In this document: piece by piece, positions 1 to 9,551 of the stretch
Numbering within the stretch: the first letter of the stretch is position 1
How the letters are laid out: the number at the start of each line of letters is the position of its first letter
Assembly: GCF_047739745.1 (NCBI RefSeq)
Contig: NZ_JBLLVA010000003.1
Span: 248,001-312,000 of the forward strand
DNA from: Pseudaminobacter sp047739745
GTDB lineage: Bacteria; Pseudomonadota; Alphaproteobacteria; Rhizobiales; Rhizobiaceae
Direction: 5' to 3'
DNA length: 64,000 bases
Program-made: the position numbers and the translations under genes
Notes under the pieces: model-generated
Seen by the model: only the letters and a program-made list of their open reading frames with translations
What the model was told of the DNA's origin: nothing
Database searches by the model: none

Positions 1-1735
1 CCATACCATCGGCCAGTTGATCGACCATGCCGCGCTGGATTTCCTGCCACGGCGTCTGATGATCCGGGTAGCGGTAGCCGCCGTCATTCTGGAGTTCGGC
101 GCGCCGGCGTGTGATTTCGTCATCGGTGACGAGGATGTCGGCCGTGCCTCGCCTCAGATCAATGCGCACCCTGTCGCCTGATCGCAACAGCGCCAATCCG
201 CCGCCGGCAGCGGCTTCCGGCGAGGCGTTGAGGATGGATGGCGAACCGGAAGTGCCCGATTGGCGGCCATCACCAATGCAGGGCAGCGAATGCACGCCCT
301 TCTTGATGAGATAGGCGGGCGGCTGCATGTTGACGACTTCGGCGCCGCCTGGATAGCTGACCGGCCCTGCCCCGCGCATGAAAAGCACGGTGTTTTCGTC
401 GATGCCGAGCGCCGGATCGTCGATGCGGGCGTGATAGTCTTCCGGCCCGTCGAACACCATCGCCGTGCCTTCGAACGCCTCCGGGTCCTTCGGATTGGAA
501 AGGTAACGTTCGCGGAATTCAGGTGAGATCACGCTGGTCTTCATGATGGCGCTGTCGAACAGATTGCCCTTCAGGTTGATGAAGCCGGCCTCCTCTTTCA
601 GGGGATTGGCAGCCGAACGGATCACCTCTGGATTGAGGTTTTCGGCATTCGCGCAGTTTTCCCCGATCGAGCGGCCGTTCACAGTCATGGCATCGGGATG
701 CGGCAGAAGGCCGGCCTCGAGCAGTTCCTTCACAACCGCCGGCACGCCGCCGGCATGGTGATAGTCCTCGCCGAGATATTCGCCGGCCGGCTGAAGATTG
801 ACCAGCAGCGGAATCTTGTGGCCGATCGCCTGCCAGTCGTCATTGTCGAGCTTCACGCCGAGGTGACGGGCGATGGCATTGAGATGGATCGGCGCGTTGG
901 TCGAGCCGCCGATCGCTGAATTCACGACAATGGCATTCTCAAAAGCCTCGCGCGTCATGATATCGGAGGGCTTCAGATCCTCATGGACCATGGCGACGAT
1001 GCGCTTGCCGGTTTTGTAGGAAATCTGTCCGCGCTCCCGGTAGGGCGCCGGGATTGCCGCCCCGCCCGGCAATTCCATGCCGAGCGCCTCGGCAAGACTG
1101 TTCATGGTGGTGGCCGTGCCCATCGTGTTGCAGTAGCCGACCGAAGGCGCCGACGAGGCGACGATCTCCATGAACTCGCTGTAGTCTATCTCGCCGGCGG
1201 CAAGAAGCTGGCGCGATTCCCAGATGATGGTGCCGGAGCCCGTGCGCCTGCCCTTGTGCCAGCCATTGAGCATCGGGCCGACCGAAAGCGCGATCGCCGG
1301 GATATTGACGGTCGCCGCCGCCATCAGCAGCGCCGGCGTGGTCTTGTCGCAGCCAATGGTCAGCACCACGCCGTCGAGCGGATAGCCGTAGAGCACCTCG
1401 ACCAGGCTCAGATAGGCAAGGTTGCGGTCAAGCGCGGCGGTGGGGCGCTTGCCGGTTTCCTGGATCGGGTGGCAGGGAAATTCCAGCGGGATGCCGCCGG
1501 CCGCCTCGATGCCGGCGCGGACTCGCTTGGCAAGTTCAAGGTGATGGCGGTTGCAGGGCGAAAGGTCCGAGCCGGTCTGGGCGATGCCGATCAGCGGCTT
1601 GCCCGATTGCAGTTCCTCGCGGGTCAGCCCGTAGTTGAGATAGCGCTCCAGATAGAGCGCGGTCATGCCGGGATTGTCGGGATTGTCGAACCATTCCTGC
1701 GAGCGGAACTTCTTTCGCGTGGCGGCACCGGTCAT
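1..1735 (-). CDS. IlvD/Edd-family sugar-acid dehydratase (3' end cut by window edge)
   Basis: About 578 codons are visible; the C-terminus lies beyond the left edge. The family removes water from sugar acids or dihydroxy acids using an iron-sulfur cluster. The cluster cysteines are recognisable: Cys61 in SPCNRHH, Cys129 in GCDKTTPA and a third in SVGYCNTMGTA near residue 200. KTTPA after the central cysteine and the SGSP/GNLFDSAIMKTS blocks fit the sugar-acid branch (arabinonate/xylonate type) better than amino-acid biosynthetic IlvD, but the substrate cannot be read from sequence. The start is the ATG with GGGAGG eight bases upstream. It diverges from the CoxG-like gene at 1878, so both share a 142-base promoter region. 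Confidence 0.88.
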   Translation of the reverse strand, partial: MTGAATRKKFRSQEWFDNPDNPGMTALYLERYLNYGLTREELQSGKPLIGIAQTGSDLSPCNRHHLELAKRVRAGIEAAGGIPLEFPCHPIQETGKRPTAALDRNLAYLSLVEVLYGYPLDGVVLTIGCDKTTPALLMAAATVNIPAIALSVGPMLNGWHKGRRTGSGTIIWESRQLLAAGEIDYSEFMEIVASSAPSVGYCNTMGTATTMNSLAEALGMELPGGAAIPAPYRERGQISYKTGKRIVAMVHEDLKPSDIMTREAFENAIVVNSAIGGSTNAPIHLNAIARHLGVKLDNDDWQAIGHKIPLLVNLQPAGEYLGEDYHHAGGVPAVVKELLEAGLLPHPDAMTVNGRSIGENCANAENLNPEVIRSAANPLKEEAGFINLKGNLFDSAIMKTSVISPEFRERYLSNPKDPEAFEGTAMVFDGPEDYHARIDDPALGIDENTVLFMRGAGPVSYPGGAEVVNMQPPAYLIKKGVHSLPCIGDGRQSGTSGSPSILNASPEAAAGGGLALLRSGDRVRIDLRRGTADILVTDDEITRRRAELQNDGGYRYPDHQTPWQEIQRGMVDQLADGM

Positions 1736-1877
1736 GGCATCCTCCCGAAATGCGGTGACCGATGGATATGGCAAGGCGGCATCGCCGGCAAGTGTGGGTG
1801 GGTTCCGGCACTTTGGTTCGATAGACAGGCGCGGAGGTCTGGGTTACGTCTTCAATTGTTTCAGCCGGGAGGAAGAC

Positions 1878-2330
1878 ATGGCTCTCGTCATCGAAGGCGA
1901 AGAACAGATCACGGCCCCCATCCAGAAAGTGTGGGAAGCGCTGAACGATCCCGACATACTCAAGGAGTGTATTCCAGGTTGCCAAAGCCTGGAGATGAAG
2001 TCGCCGACCGAAATGGCGGCAACCGTCGTCCTGAAGATCGGCCCGATCAAGGCGACCTTTGCCGGCGAGGTGACGCTGAAGAACCTGAAGCCCCCGCACT
2101 CCTACACCATCGTCGGCGAGGGCAAGGGTGGGGTCGCCGGCTTCGCCAAAGGCGGGGCGGACGTGACGCTGACGGAGGACGGGCCCGACACCACGGTGCT
2201 CAAATACGAGGCCAAGGCCGATGTCGGCGGCAAGATCGCCCAGCTCGGCAGCCGGCTGATCAGTTCGACCTCAAAGAAGCTCGCCGGACAGTTTTTTTCC
2301 AGCTTCAACGAGAAGGTGAGCGCGGGGTAG
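1878..2330 (+). CDS. CoxG-like SRPBCC family protein
   Basis: A 150-residue single-domain protein beginning MALVIEGEEQITAP, with the VWEALNDPDILKECIPGC segment that is diagnostic of the CoxG (carbon monoxide dehydrogenase subunit G) branch of the START/SRPBCC fold. CoxG proteins help membrane attachment or maturation of molybdenum hydroxylases, but no cox structural genes are in the window, so its partner is unknown. It starts at an ATG preceded by GGGAGGAAG. An in-frame extension upstream to 1665 runs through the divergent promoter region and is not believed. A single gene facing away from the dehydratase. Confidence 0.85.
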   Translation: MALVIEGEEQITAPIQKVWEALNDPDILKECIPGCQSLEMKSPTEMAATVVLKIGPIKATFAGEVTLKNLKPPHSYTIVGEGKGGVAGFAKGGADVTLTEDGPDTTVLKYEAKADVGGKIAQLGSRLISSTSKKLAGQFFSSFNEKVSAG

Positions 2331-2457
2331 CGCGGCGGCGTCATCCGCCGACCGAGCGCAAGCGGAGGAAGCGCCGGATCCAGTCCGTGACGGCGAAGAT
2401 CGGCCGCAACGGCTCTCGATCTGCTGCCGCTCCCGCTGGTCTCCGGAGTACGTTCGC

Positions 2458-3615
2458 CTATTCGAACACGATGCTCGGAACAGTCGATTCGGCGGCGCCG
2501 CGCTCTTGCTTGATGCGCTCCCAGACCTTGGAGGCGATGTCGCGGTAGATTTTCGCTTCCGGCCCATCTGGTCTGGAAGCGACGACCGGCGCGCCGGCAT
2601 CCGAGCTCTCACGAATGCCCATTTCAAGCGGCACCTCGCCAAGGAAGGTGACGCCCAGCCGTTCGGCTTCGTTCCTGGCGCCGCCATGACCGAAGATGTC
2701 GTAGCGCTTGCCGGTATCCGGAGCGATGAAATAGCTCATGTTCTCGACGATGCCGAGAAGCGGCACCTCGACCTTCTTGAACATGTTGAGCCCCTTGCGC
2801 GCATCGATCAGGGCAAGGTCCTGCGGGGTGGAGACGATCACCGCGCCGGCCAGCGGCACCTGCTGGGCCATGGTGAGTTGCGCATCGCCGGTGCCGGGCG
2901 GCATGTCGACCACCAGCACGTCGAGCGGACCCCACTCGACCTCGCGCAGCATTTGCGTGAGCGCCGACATGACCATCGGTCCGCGCCAGATCATCGGCGT
3001 TTCTTCATCGACGAGGAAGCCCATCGACATGACCTTGAGGCCGTAGTTCTCCATCGGCTTCAGCACCTTGCCGCCAACTGTCTGCGGGCGGCCGGAAATC
3101 TTCAGGAGGCGCGGCATCGAGGGGCCGTAGATATCGGCATCCAGAACGCCAACCTTCAGCCCGTTGGCCAGAAGCCCGAGAGCGATGTTTACGGCGGTGG
3201 TCGACTTGCCGACGCCGCCTTTGCCGGACGCGACGGCGATGATCGCCTCGATGCCCGGCACGCCGCGCTTGCCCTGCTGGTGGCCGGCAGGCGCATGCGG
3301 CGCGGCAGGTGCCGGCCGGGGTGCGGCCGGGCGCGGCTGAACCGGGGCTTCCATGCCGCCGCCCTTCTTTTCGGCCGTCAACGCCACCATTGCGCCGGCA
3401 ACCCCCGGAATTGCCTTGACGACGCGTTCGGCCGCCAGACGCAACGGCTCCATTTCCTTGGCGCGGGCAGCAGGCACGGTGATCGAGAAGAATACCTTGC
3501 CGTCAGCGATGAAGATGTCGGAAACCAGACCCAGGCTGACGATGTCTCCAGAAAAATCAGGACCGGTGACAGTCTTCAGATGTTGAAGAACGATTTCCTT
3601 GGTCACGCTTGTCAT
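2458..3615 (-). CDS. apbC: Mrp/ApbC-family iron-sulfur carrier P-loop ATPase
   Basis: A 385-residue protein with an N-terminal MIP18/DUF59-like domain (about 1-85), a Pro/Ala-rich linker (88-118) and a P-loop domain with the deviant Walker A GKGGVGKST at 131-139. Downstream are DMPPGTGD and the Mrp signature VSTPQDLALIDARKG. The family binds and hands over iron-sulfur clusters in the cytosol. The C-terminal CxxC that ligates the cluster in enterobacterial ApbC is missing: the equivalent stretch reads YFIAPDTGKRYDIF. The gene is probably monocistronic; it lies 258 bases downstream of the polyamine operon on the same strand. Confidence 0.92.
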   Translation of the reverse strand: MTSVTKEIVLQHLKTVTGPDFSGDIVSLGLVSDIFIADGKVFFSITVPAARAKEMEPLRLAAERVVKAIPGVAGAMVALTAEKKGGGMEAPVQPRPAAPRPAPAAPHAPAGHQQGKRGVPGIEAIIAVASGKGGVGKSTTAVNIALGLLANGLKVGVLDADIYGPSMPRLLKISGRPQTVGGKVLKPMENYGLKVMSMGFLVDEETPMIWRGPMVMSALTQMLREVEWGPLDVLVVDMPPGTGDAQLTMAQQVPLAGAVIVSTPQDLALIDARKGLNMFKKVEVPLLGIVENMSYFIAPDTGKRYDIFGHGGARNEAERLGVTFLGEVPLEMGIRESSDAGAPVVASRPDGPEAKIYRDIASKVWERIKQERGAAESTVPSIVFE

Positions 3616-3829
3616 GGCATCCCTTCATTTCGCGCTGCCGAAGCCCAGCCGAATTGCGAAATATTTCCCAGCGTTTCAGATAGTGCAATTCGGGCGGAAC
3701 ACCAAGCTGCCAAAACGGCGCGCCTCCGGCGTTTGCAGATCTGTCTGCATTTCGCAGGCATGCCGTCTCGCTTTGCTCGAAACCGGACGCCTGCCGGCCT
3801 TCGCTATGGCTCCGCGCGTTGGTTTCTTC

Positions 3830-3851
3830 AATCGACAAATCGTTGTCGATT
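3830..3851 (-). terminator. Hairpin just downstream of the aldehyde dehydrogenase
   Basis: Perfect 9-bp inverted repeat AATCGACAA / TTGTCGATT with a 4-base loop, 22 bases after the stop codon of the aldehyde dehydrogenase. It is a plausible 3' end for the polyamine operon, but no clear U-run follows, so an mRNA-stabilising hairpin is equally possible. Confidence 0.45.
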
Positions 3852-3873
3852 GATCGCCTGCGGCGACCGCTCC

Positions 3874-5301
3874 TCACCCATGCGCGATCATGACGTGGCG
3901 CACGGCCGTGTAGTCCTCCAGCGCATAGAGCGACATGTCCTTGCCATATCCGGACTGCTTCAACCCGCCATGCGGCATCTCGTTGGTGAGCATGAAATGC
4001 GTGTTGATCCAGGTGCAGCCATATTGCAGCCGCGAAGCGGTCGCCATGGCGCGGGACACGTCCTTGGTCCAGACCGACGATGCCAGTCCATAGTCTGAAT
4101 CATTGGCCCAATCGACCGCCTCGTCGACATCCGAAAAGCGCGTGACCGAAACCACCGGGCCGAACACTTCACGGCGCACGATCTCGTCTTCCTGGAGCGC
4201 GCCGGCAACCACCGTCGGCTGGTAAAAGAAACCACCGCCTTCGACCTTGTTGCCACCGGTGGTGATCTCGACATGCTTCAACTCGGACGCACGTTCGACA
4301 AAGCTGGCGACCCGGTCGCGCTGGCGACTGGAGATCAGCGGGCCGATCTCGTTTTCGGTATCGTCGGACTGATTGTATTTGATGGTCGAGACGGCGGACG
4401 ACAGGTCGGCGACGAGCTTGTCGTAGATCTTGCCGCCGGCGTAGATGCGGCAGGCGGCGGTGCAATCCTGCCCGGCATTGTAGTAACCAAAGGCGCGCAG
4501 CCCGCTCACCACCGCTTCCAGATCGGCATCGTCGAACACGATCACCGGCGCCTTGCCGCCAAGCTCCAGATGGGTGCGCTTGACCGTCTTTGCGGCCGCC
4601 TGCAGCACCTTCTTGCCGGTGGCCACATCACCGGTGATCGAAACCATGTTGACCTTCGGATGGTTGATCAGCGTGTTGCCGACGCTTTCTCCGCGCCCGA
4701 GCACGACATTGACCACGCCCTCCGGAAGCACTTCGGCCAGGACCTTGGCGAGCTTCAGCGCCGTCAGCGGCGTCTGCTCGGATGGCTTGAAGACGACAGT
4801 GTTGCCGCCGGCGATCGCCGGTGCGAGCTTCCAGGCCATCATCATCAGCGGATAGTTCCACGGCGCAATGGAGGCAACGACACCTATCGGATCACGGCGC
4901 ACCATCGAGGTATGGCCGGGCAGATATTCGCCCGCAACCTGGCCCGGCATGGAGCGAACCGCGCCGGCGAAGAAGCGGTAGCAGTCGACGATGGCCGGGA
5001 TTTCATCGTTGAGCACGGCATTGATCGGCTTACCGCAGTTCAGTGCTTCCAGCTTGGCAAACTCTTCCGCTTCGGCCTCGATGCGGTCGGCGATCTTCAG
5101 CAGATAGGCGGAGCGCTGGGCAGGGGTAGTGCGCGACCAATCGGCGAACGCTTTTCCGGCTGCGGCAACCGCAGCGTCGATCTGCGCCGAACTTGCCTCG
5201 GGCAGCTTCAGTATCGTCTCGCCGGTCCTGGGATTGAGGATCGGCTCCTCGGTCTCGGTGCCTTTTTCGAAGCGTGAGCCTAACAGCATCTCGATATCCA
5301 T
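3874..5301 (-). CDS. Gamma-aminobutyraldehyde dehydrogenase-like aldehyde dehydrogenase
   Basis: 475 residues, full length for an NAD-dependent aldehyde dehydrogenase. Catalytic Cys280 lies in NAGQDCTAAC and general-base Glu246 in LELGGK; APWNYPLMM and FKPSEQTPLT belong to the cofactor site. The N-terminus and the CTAACR active site resemble PatD-type aminobutyraldehyde dehydrogenases, which oxidise the aldehyde made from putrescine to GABA. Being last in a polyamine-transporter operon supports that role. The start is the ATG at 5301 with AAAGGACG upstream; it begins 20 bases after the preceding permease. Other short-chain aldehydes remain possible substrates. Confidence 0.87.
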   Translation of the reverse strand: MDIEMLLGSRFEKGTETEEPILNPRTGETILKLPEASSAQIDAAVAAAGKAFADWSRTTPAQRSAYLLKIADRIEAEAEEFAKLEALNCGKPINAVLNDEIPAIVDCYRFFAGAVRSMPGQVAGEYLPGHTSMVRRDPIGVVASIAPWNYPLMMMAWKLAPAIAGGNTVVFKPSEQTPLTALKLAKVLAEVLPEGVVNVVLGRGESVGNTLINHPKVNMVSITGDVATGKKVLQAAAKTVKRTHLELGGKAPVIVFDDADLEAVVSGLRAFGYYNAGQDCTAACRIYAGGKIYDKLVADLSSAVSTIKYNQSDDTENEIGPLISSRQRDRVASFVERASELKHVEITTGGNKVEGGGFFYQPTVVAGALQEDEIVRREVFGPVVSVTRFSDVDEAVDWANDSDYGLASSVWTKDVSRAMATASRLQYGCTWINTHFMLTNEMPHGGLKQSGYGKDMSLYALEDYTAVRHVMIAHG

Positions 5302-5321
5302 GGTTCTCGTCCTTTCAGCTC

Positions 5322-6137
5322 TTATTTTCCGGCCCCGGCGACCTGGTCGCCATCGCGAGTGAGATAGTAGGCGGCAAGGATCGGCAGCAGCGTCACCAGC
5401 ACGACGGCCATCGCCACGACATTGGTGACCGGGCGCTGGCGCGGGCGCACGAGTTCTTCCAGCATCCATATCGGCAGTGTCTGCTGCTGACCGGCGGTGA
5501 AGGTGGTGACGATGACCTCGTCGAATGACAGCGCGAAAGCCAGCATGCCGCCGGCGAGCAAGGCGGTGCCAAGATTCGGCAGGATCACATAGCGGAACGT
5601 CTGGAAGCCATCGGCGCCGAGATCCATCGAAGCTTCGATCAGCGAACCGGAGGTACGGCGGAAGCGGGCGACGGCATTGTTGTAGACCACCACCACGCAG
5701 AAGGTGGCGTGACCGAGGATGATCGTCCAGAACGAAAACGGGATCTCGGCAAGATTGAAGGCCGAGCGCAGCGCAATGCCGGTGATGATGCCGGGCAGCG
5801 CGATCGGCAATATGACCAGCAGCGAAATCACTTCGCGGCCGAAGAATCTCGTCTGGCTGACGGCTGCGGCGCAGAGCGTGCCGAGCACCAGGGCGATCGC
5901 TGTCGAAATCGATGCGACCTGCACCGAGAGCTTCAGCGTCTCCCATACGTCCGGCCGATTCCAGGCAACGGCAAGCCATTGCGCGGTGAAGCCGGGCGGC
6001 GGCCACTGATAGCTCTTCTCTTCGGTGGTAAACGCGTAGACGAAGATGATCAGGATAGGCAGGTGCAGGAAGAGCAAGCCCGCCGCGGCCGCGAGTTTCA
6101 AGCTCAAGGGAGCCGATTGACTACGTTCAGAGCGCAT
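5322..6137 (-). CDS. ABC transporter permease, PotC-like (polyamine)
   Basis: 271-residue inner-membrane protein with about six hydrophobic segments and the EAA loop (EASMDLGADGFQTFRYVILPNLG) that contacts the ATPase. The FAYAFTTEEKSYQWPPPGFTAQW segment near the first helix is typical of PotC/PotI-type spermidine/putrescine permeases. Its start overlaps the end of the other permease by 11 bases, which implies translational coupling. Second permease of the polyamine importer. Confidence 0.9.
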   Translation of the reverse strand: MRSERSQSAPLSLKLAAAAGLLFLHLPILIIFVYAFTTEEKSYQWPPPGFTAQWLAVAWNRPDVWETLKLSVQVASISTAIALVLGTLCAAAVSQTRFFGREVISLLVILPIALPGIITGIALRSAFNLAEIPFSFWTIILGHATFCVVVVYNNAVARFRRTSGSLIEASMDLGADGFQTFRYVILPNLGTALLAGGMLAFALSFDEVIVTTFTAGQQQTLPIWMLEELVRPRQRPVTNVVAMAVVLVTLLPILAAYYLTRDGDQVAGAGK

Positions 6138-7095
6138 CGAAGGCCCCCATGCGCTTGGCTCCCCAGAGATAGAAGCCCATGACTACCACCGGCACCACGG
6201 TGAAGGCAGCGGCCAGCGGAATGTTGCCGGCGGTGCCCTGATGGGCATAGACCGCCTGGCCGATGAACAGTCGCGACGTGCCGATGATCTGCGGAATGAT
6301 GTAGTCGCCGAGCGTCAGCGAGAAGGTGAAGATCGAGCCGGCGACGATGCCCGGCAGCGCCAGCGGGAACAGCACATTGCGAAAGGTCTGGCCGGGCGAG
6401 GCGCCGAGGTCGGACGAGGCTTCGACAAGGTTTCCGGGCACGCGCTCGAGTGCTGCCTGGATCGGCAGGATCATGAAGGGCAGCCAGACATAGACGAAGA
6501 CGATGAAGGTGCCGGTAAAGGAAACCGACAGCGAATTGCCGCCAACATAGGGCAGCGACAGCCAGGCATCGAGCAGCCAGGTGAGGTGCAGCTGGGCGAA
6601 AAGCCAGGTCAATATGCCTTCCTTGGCGAGGATCAGCTTCCAGGCATAAATCTTCACCAGGTAGCTGGACCAGAGAGGCAGCATGACGCCGAGATAAAAC
6701 AGCGCTTTCCATTTGCCGCGCGCATAGCGCGCTGCGTAATAGGCGATCGGGAAGGCCACCACCGCCGAGGCGAGCGTGACACAGGCAGCCATGGTGACGG
6801 TGCGGATGATGATGTCGAGATTGGACGGCCGCAGCAGTTCGCCGTAGGTCTTGAGTGTGAATTCGCGGTTGATAAGGCCGGAGAACTCGTCGATCGAAAA
6901 GAAGCTCTGCAACAGCAGCGCAAACAGCGAACCAAGATAGACGATGCCGAGCCACAAAAGGGGTGGCGTCAGCATCAGCAGCAGAAGAAGCTTCGGCCTG
7001 CGCCAAAGCGTATCGGACAGCGCACCAGAGATGCCGCCGCGGCTTGGCAACAGTGCCGGGGCCTCGCTTGCCACCATAGCCGCCTGCGCGCTCAC
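6127..7095 (-). CDS. ABC transporter permease, PotB-like (polyamine)
   Basis: 322 residues from a GTG start at 7095. The GTG overlaps the stop of the ATPase gene (GTGA) and has GGAGGAG at good spacing, so it is preferred to the ATG six codons downstream at 7077. Several membrane segments and an EAA loop (EASSDLGASPGQTFRNVLFPL) mark a PotB/PotH-like permease. First permease of the polyamine importer, translated directly after the ATPase. Confidence 0.9.
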   Translation of the reverse strand: MSAQAAMVASEAPALLPSRGGISGALSDTLWRRPKLLLLLMLTPPLLWLGIVYLGSLFALLLQSFFSIDEFSGLINREFTLKTYGELLRPSNLDIIIRTVTMAACVTLASAVVAFPIAYYAARYARGKWKALFYLGVMLPLWSSYLVKIYAWKLILAKEGILTWLFAQLHLTWLLDAWLSLPYVGGNSLSVSFTGTFIVFVYVWLPFMILPIQAALERVPGNLVEASSDLGASPGQTFRNVLFPLALPGIVAGSIFTFSLTLGDYIIPQIIGTSRLFIGQAVYAHQGTAGNIPLAAAFTVVPVVVMGFYLWGAKRMGAFDAL

Positions 7096-8090
7096 GCCTG
7101 CTCCTCCATCAGATGGAGTTGGTCGCGATTGAAGGTGAGAACGACATGATCGCCATCTGCGGGCAGCGCAGTGCCGGCGGGCATGGTGGCGTGCAGCCTC
7201 AAGCCATCGGCGTCGAGCGCGAGCTTGGTGGCGGCGCCGAGATAGTGCCGTGAAACGACGCGCGCCACCACGCCTTCGCCGGTTGCTCCAGGGGCTACAC
7301 GGATGGATTCGGGACGGAGGCTGCCCCAACGGCGCTGGCCGCAACAGCGCTGCACGAAGTCCGGCGGCAGCACGTTGGAGGAGCCGACGAAATCGGCGAC
7401 GAAACGGGAGGCAGGCCGCTCGTAAATATCCTGTGGAGCGCCGATCTGCATGACGCGACCATTGTCGAACACGGCAACCCGGTCGGCCATCGACAGCGCC
7501 TCGCCCTGGTCGTGCGTTACGAAGACGAAGGTGATGCCGAGCGCGCGCTGGAGAAGTTTCAGTTCCTCCTGCATGTTTTCGCGCAGCTTCAGATCGAGCG
7601 CGCCCAGCGGCTCGTCCAGCAGCAGCACCTTGGGCTTGTTGACGAGCGCGCGTGCCAGCGCGACGCGCTGGCGCTGGCCGCCGGAAAGCTGGCCGGGACG
7701 GCGCGCGCCGTAGCCCGGCAATCGCACCAGTTCCAGCGCCTCATTGGCTGCTCTGGCGCGCTCCGGACGCGGCACGCCCTTGACCATCAGCCCGTAGGCG
7801 ACATTGTCGAGCACGTTCAGATGCGGGAACAGCGCGTAGTCCTGAAACACCGTGTTGACGTTGCGGCGATATGGCGGCACGCCTTCGGCGCGCTCGCTGA
7901 AGATGGAAATGCTGCCAGCGGTCGGCTGCTCGAAGCCGGCGATCAGTCGCAGGCAGGTGGTCTTGCCGGAGCCGGACGGCCCGAGCATGGCGAAGAACTC
8001 GCCCTGCGCGATGTCGAGATCGACCGCATCGACGGCCCTGACTGCTCCGAAATGGCGCGAGACTTTCTGGAAGGTTACGGCTGCGGTCAT
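7092..8090 (-). CDS. ABC transporter ATP-binding protein, PotA-like (polyamine)
   Basis: 332 residues. Walker A GPSGSGKTT at 37-45, Q-loop VFQDYALFPHL, signature LSGGQRQR, Walker B LLLDEPLGALD and switch HD in FVTHDQ are all intact. The C-terminal ~100 residues form a TOBE-type regulatory domain, as in PotA. The ATG at 8090 is chosen over an in-frame TTG five codons upstream; neither has a strong ribosome binding site. It energises the two adjacent permeases, and a 108-base palindromic element separates it from the binding-protein gene upstream. Confidence 0.92.
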   Translation of the reverse strand: MTAAVTFQKVSRHFGAVRAVDAVDLDIAQGEFFAMLGPSGSGKTTCLRLIAGFEQPTAGSISIFSERAEGVPPYRRNVNTVFQDYALFPHLNVLDNVAYGLMVKGVPRPERARAANEALELVRLPGYGARRPGQLSGGQRQRVALARALVNKPKVLLLDEPLGALDLKLRENMQEELKLLQRALGITFVFVTHDQGEALSMADRVAVFDNGRVMQIGAPQDIYERPASRFVADFVGSSNVLPPDFVQRCCGQRRWGSLRPESIRVAPGATGEGVVARVVSRHYLGAATKLALDADGLRLHATMPAGTALPADGDHVVLTFNRDQLHLMEEQA

Positions 8091-8146
8091 TGGTTGTCTC
8101 GGCAATTCAGGGCTCGTTGCACGGAACTGGCGTCGCTAGGCGCTTA

Positions 8147-8254
8147 CCTCCCCTCGATGGGGAGGACGCGGCGAAGCCGCGGGTGGGGTGAACCGTGACA
8201 CGCAGAGGTCATTCCACCCCGGCCCTTTGGCCCGACCCTCCCCATCGAGGGGAA
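8147..8254. repeat. Large inverted-repeat intergenic element (type 1)
   Basis: The ends are near-perfect inverted copies, CCTCCCCTCGATGGGGAGG and CCCTCCCCATCGAGGGG, each itself a small palindrome, enclosing GC-rich sequence. It fills the gap between the binding-protein and ATPase genes. The form (two nested hairpins about 110 bases long) fits the orphan palindromic repeats common between rhizobial genes. Its arms differ from those of the other elements in this window. Confidence 0.7.
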
Positions 8255-8264
8255 GTAAAGAGCG

Positions 8265-9419
8265 TCACCGCCCGCCGATCACGCCGATATAGTCAGACAC
8301 CCAGCGGTAATAGGGCACGCATTCGCCCTGTTCGCATTTCGCGACGGGCGTGCGCCAGAACTTGATCTTTTCGAAATCCTCGAAGCCATTGGTCTTGCAG
8401 CCTTCGTCGGTCAGAAGCTCGTTGCCCTTGCAGGCCGCCGGCACGGCCGGATTGGAGCCGAACCAGGCGGCGAGGTCACCCTGCACCTTGGGCGACAGCG
8501 AGTGCTCCATCCACATATAGGCGCAGTTGGGATGCGGGCTGTCGACATGCATCATGGTGGTGTCGGCCCAGCCCGTTGCCCCCTCCTCGGGGATCGTCGA
8601 GGCAACCGGCTGCTTTTCAGCGGCAAGCAGGTTGACCTGGAACGGCCAGGACCCCGACGCCACGACGCCCTCGTTCTTGAAGTCGTCGACCTGGATCATG
8701 GCGTCGTGCCAGTAGCGACCGGCGAGCGTGCGCTGAACCCTGAGCAGGTCGAGCGCCGCCTTGTACTGGTCCTCGTTCAATTCGTACGGGCTCTTGATAC
8801 CGAGCTCGGGCTTGTGGGCCATCAGATAGTTGGCGGCATCGGCGATATGGATGGGACCGTCATAGGCCTGGATGCGCCCCTTGTTCGGCTTGCCGTCGGG
8901 CAGGTCCATCGGCTCGAACACGACATTCCAGCTCTTGGGAGCCTCCTTGAATACATTGGTGTTGTACATCAGCACGTTCGGGCCCCATTGGTAGGGAACG
9001 CCGTAGTGCACACCATCCACGGTAAACCACGGCGCATTCTGCAGGCGCTCGTCCACCGTCTTCCAACTCGGGATCAGATCGAGGTTTATCGGTTGCACAC
9101 GCTTGCCCGCAACAAGCCGCAGCGAAGCGTCGCCCGAGGCGGTGACCAGATCGAAGCCGCCCTCGTTCATCAGCGCGACCATCTCGTCGGAGGTAGCGGC
9201 GGTCTTGACGTTGACCTTGCAGCCGGTCTCCTTCTCGAAACCCGTGACCCAGTCGTAGGACTTATCGGTCTCGCCACGCTCGATATAGCCGGGCCAGGCG
9301 ATGATGTTGACCTCCCCCTCGCCGGCGCCGAGCGACTGCAGCATGTCTTGTGCCGGCGCCTGCCCGGAAAACGTCAGCGCCACAGCAATCGCCGTGCAGG
9401 ATTTCAAAACGGATTTCAT
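8265..9419 (-). CDS. Periplasmic polyamine-binding protein, PotD/PotF-like
   Basis: 384 residues with a Sec signal peptide (hydrophobic core about 7-22, AlaGlnAla-like cleavage before QDMLQ). The mature part begins EVNIIAWPGYIERG and contains VPYQWGPNVLMYN and YANYL/AANYLM-like segments of the spermidine/putrescine solute-binding family. First structural gene of the importer. The next genes follow only after a hairpin element, an arrangement that often lets the binding protein be made in excess over the membrane parts. Confidence 0.9.
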   Translation of the reverse strand: MKSVLKSCTAIAVALTFSGQAPAQDMLQSLGAGEGEVNIIAWPGYIERGETDKSYDWVTGFEKETGCKVNVKTAATSDEMVALMNEGGFDLVTASGDASLRLVAGKRVQPINLDLIPSWKTVDERLQNAPWFTVDGVHYGVPYQWGPNVLMYNTNVFKEAPKSWNVVFEPMDLPDGKPNKGRIQAYDGPIHIADAANYLMAHKPELGIKSPYELNEDQYKAALDLLRVQRTLAGRYWHDAMIQVDDFKNEGVVASGSWPFQVNLLAAEKQPVASTIPEEGATGWADTTMMHVDSPHPNCAYMWMEHSLSPKVQGDLAAWFGSNPAVPAACKGNELLTDEGCKTNGFEDFEKIKFWRTPVAKCEQGECVPYYRWVSDYIGVIGGR

Positions 9420-9551
9420 GTCAGGCCTCCCATTTTAAGAACCGCGCTGCAGCACGGTCCTGCTCCTCGAACGAGAAGGTGAGCCGAAAAAAAAGCATTC
9501 GCAAACGGATTTATCAGAAGGCCGATATCGGTTTTACCGATAGATCGTCGC

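Noticed and set aside
983..2548. A 521-codon rightward open frame opposite the dehydratase and crossing the CoxG-like gene
   Set aside because: It is a shadow of two real genes, with Arg-rich composition and no motif.
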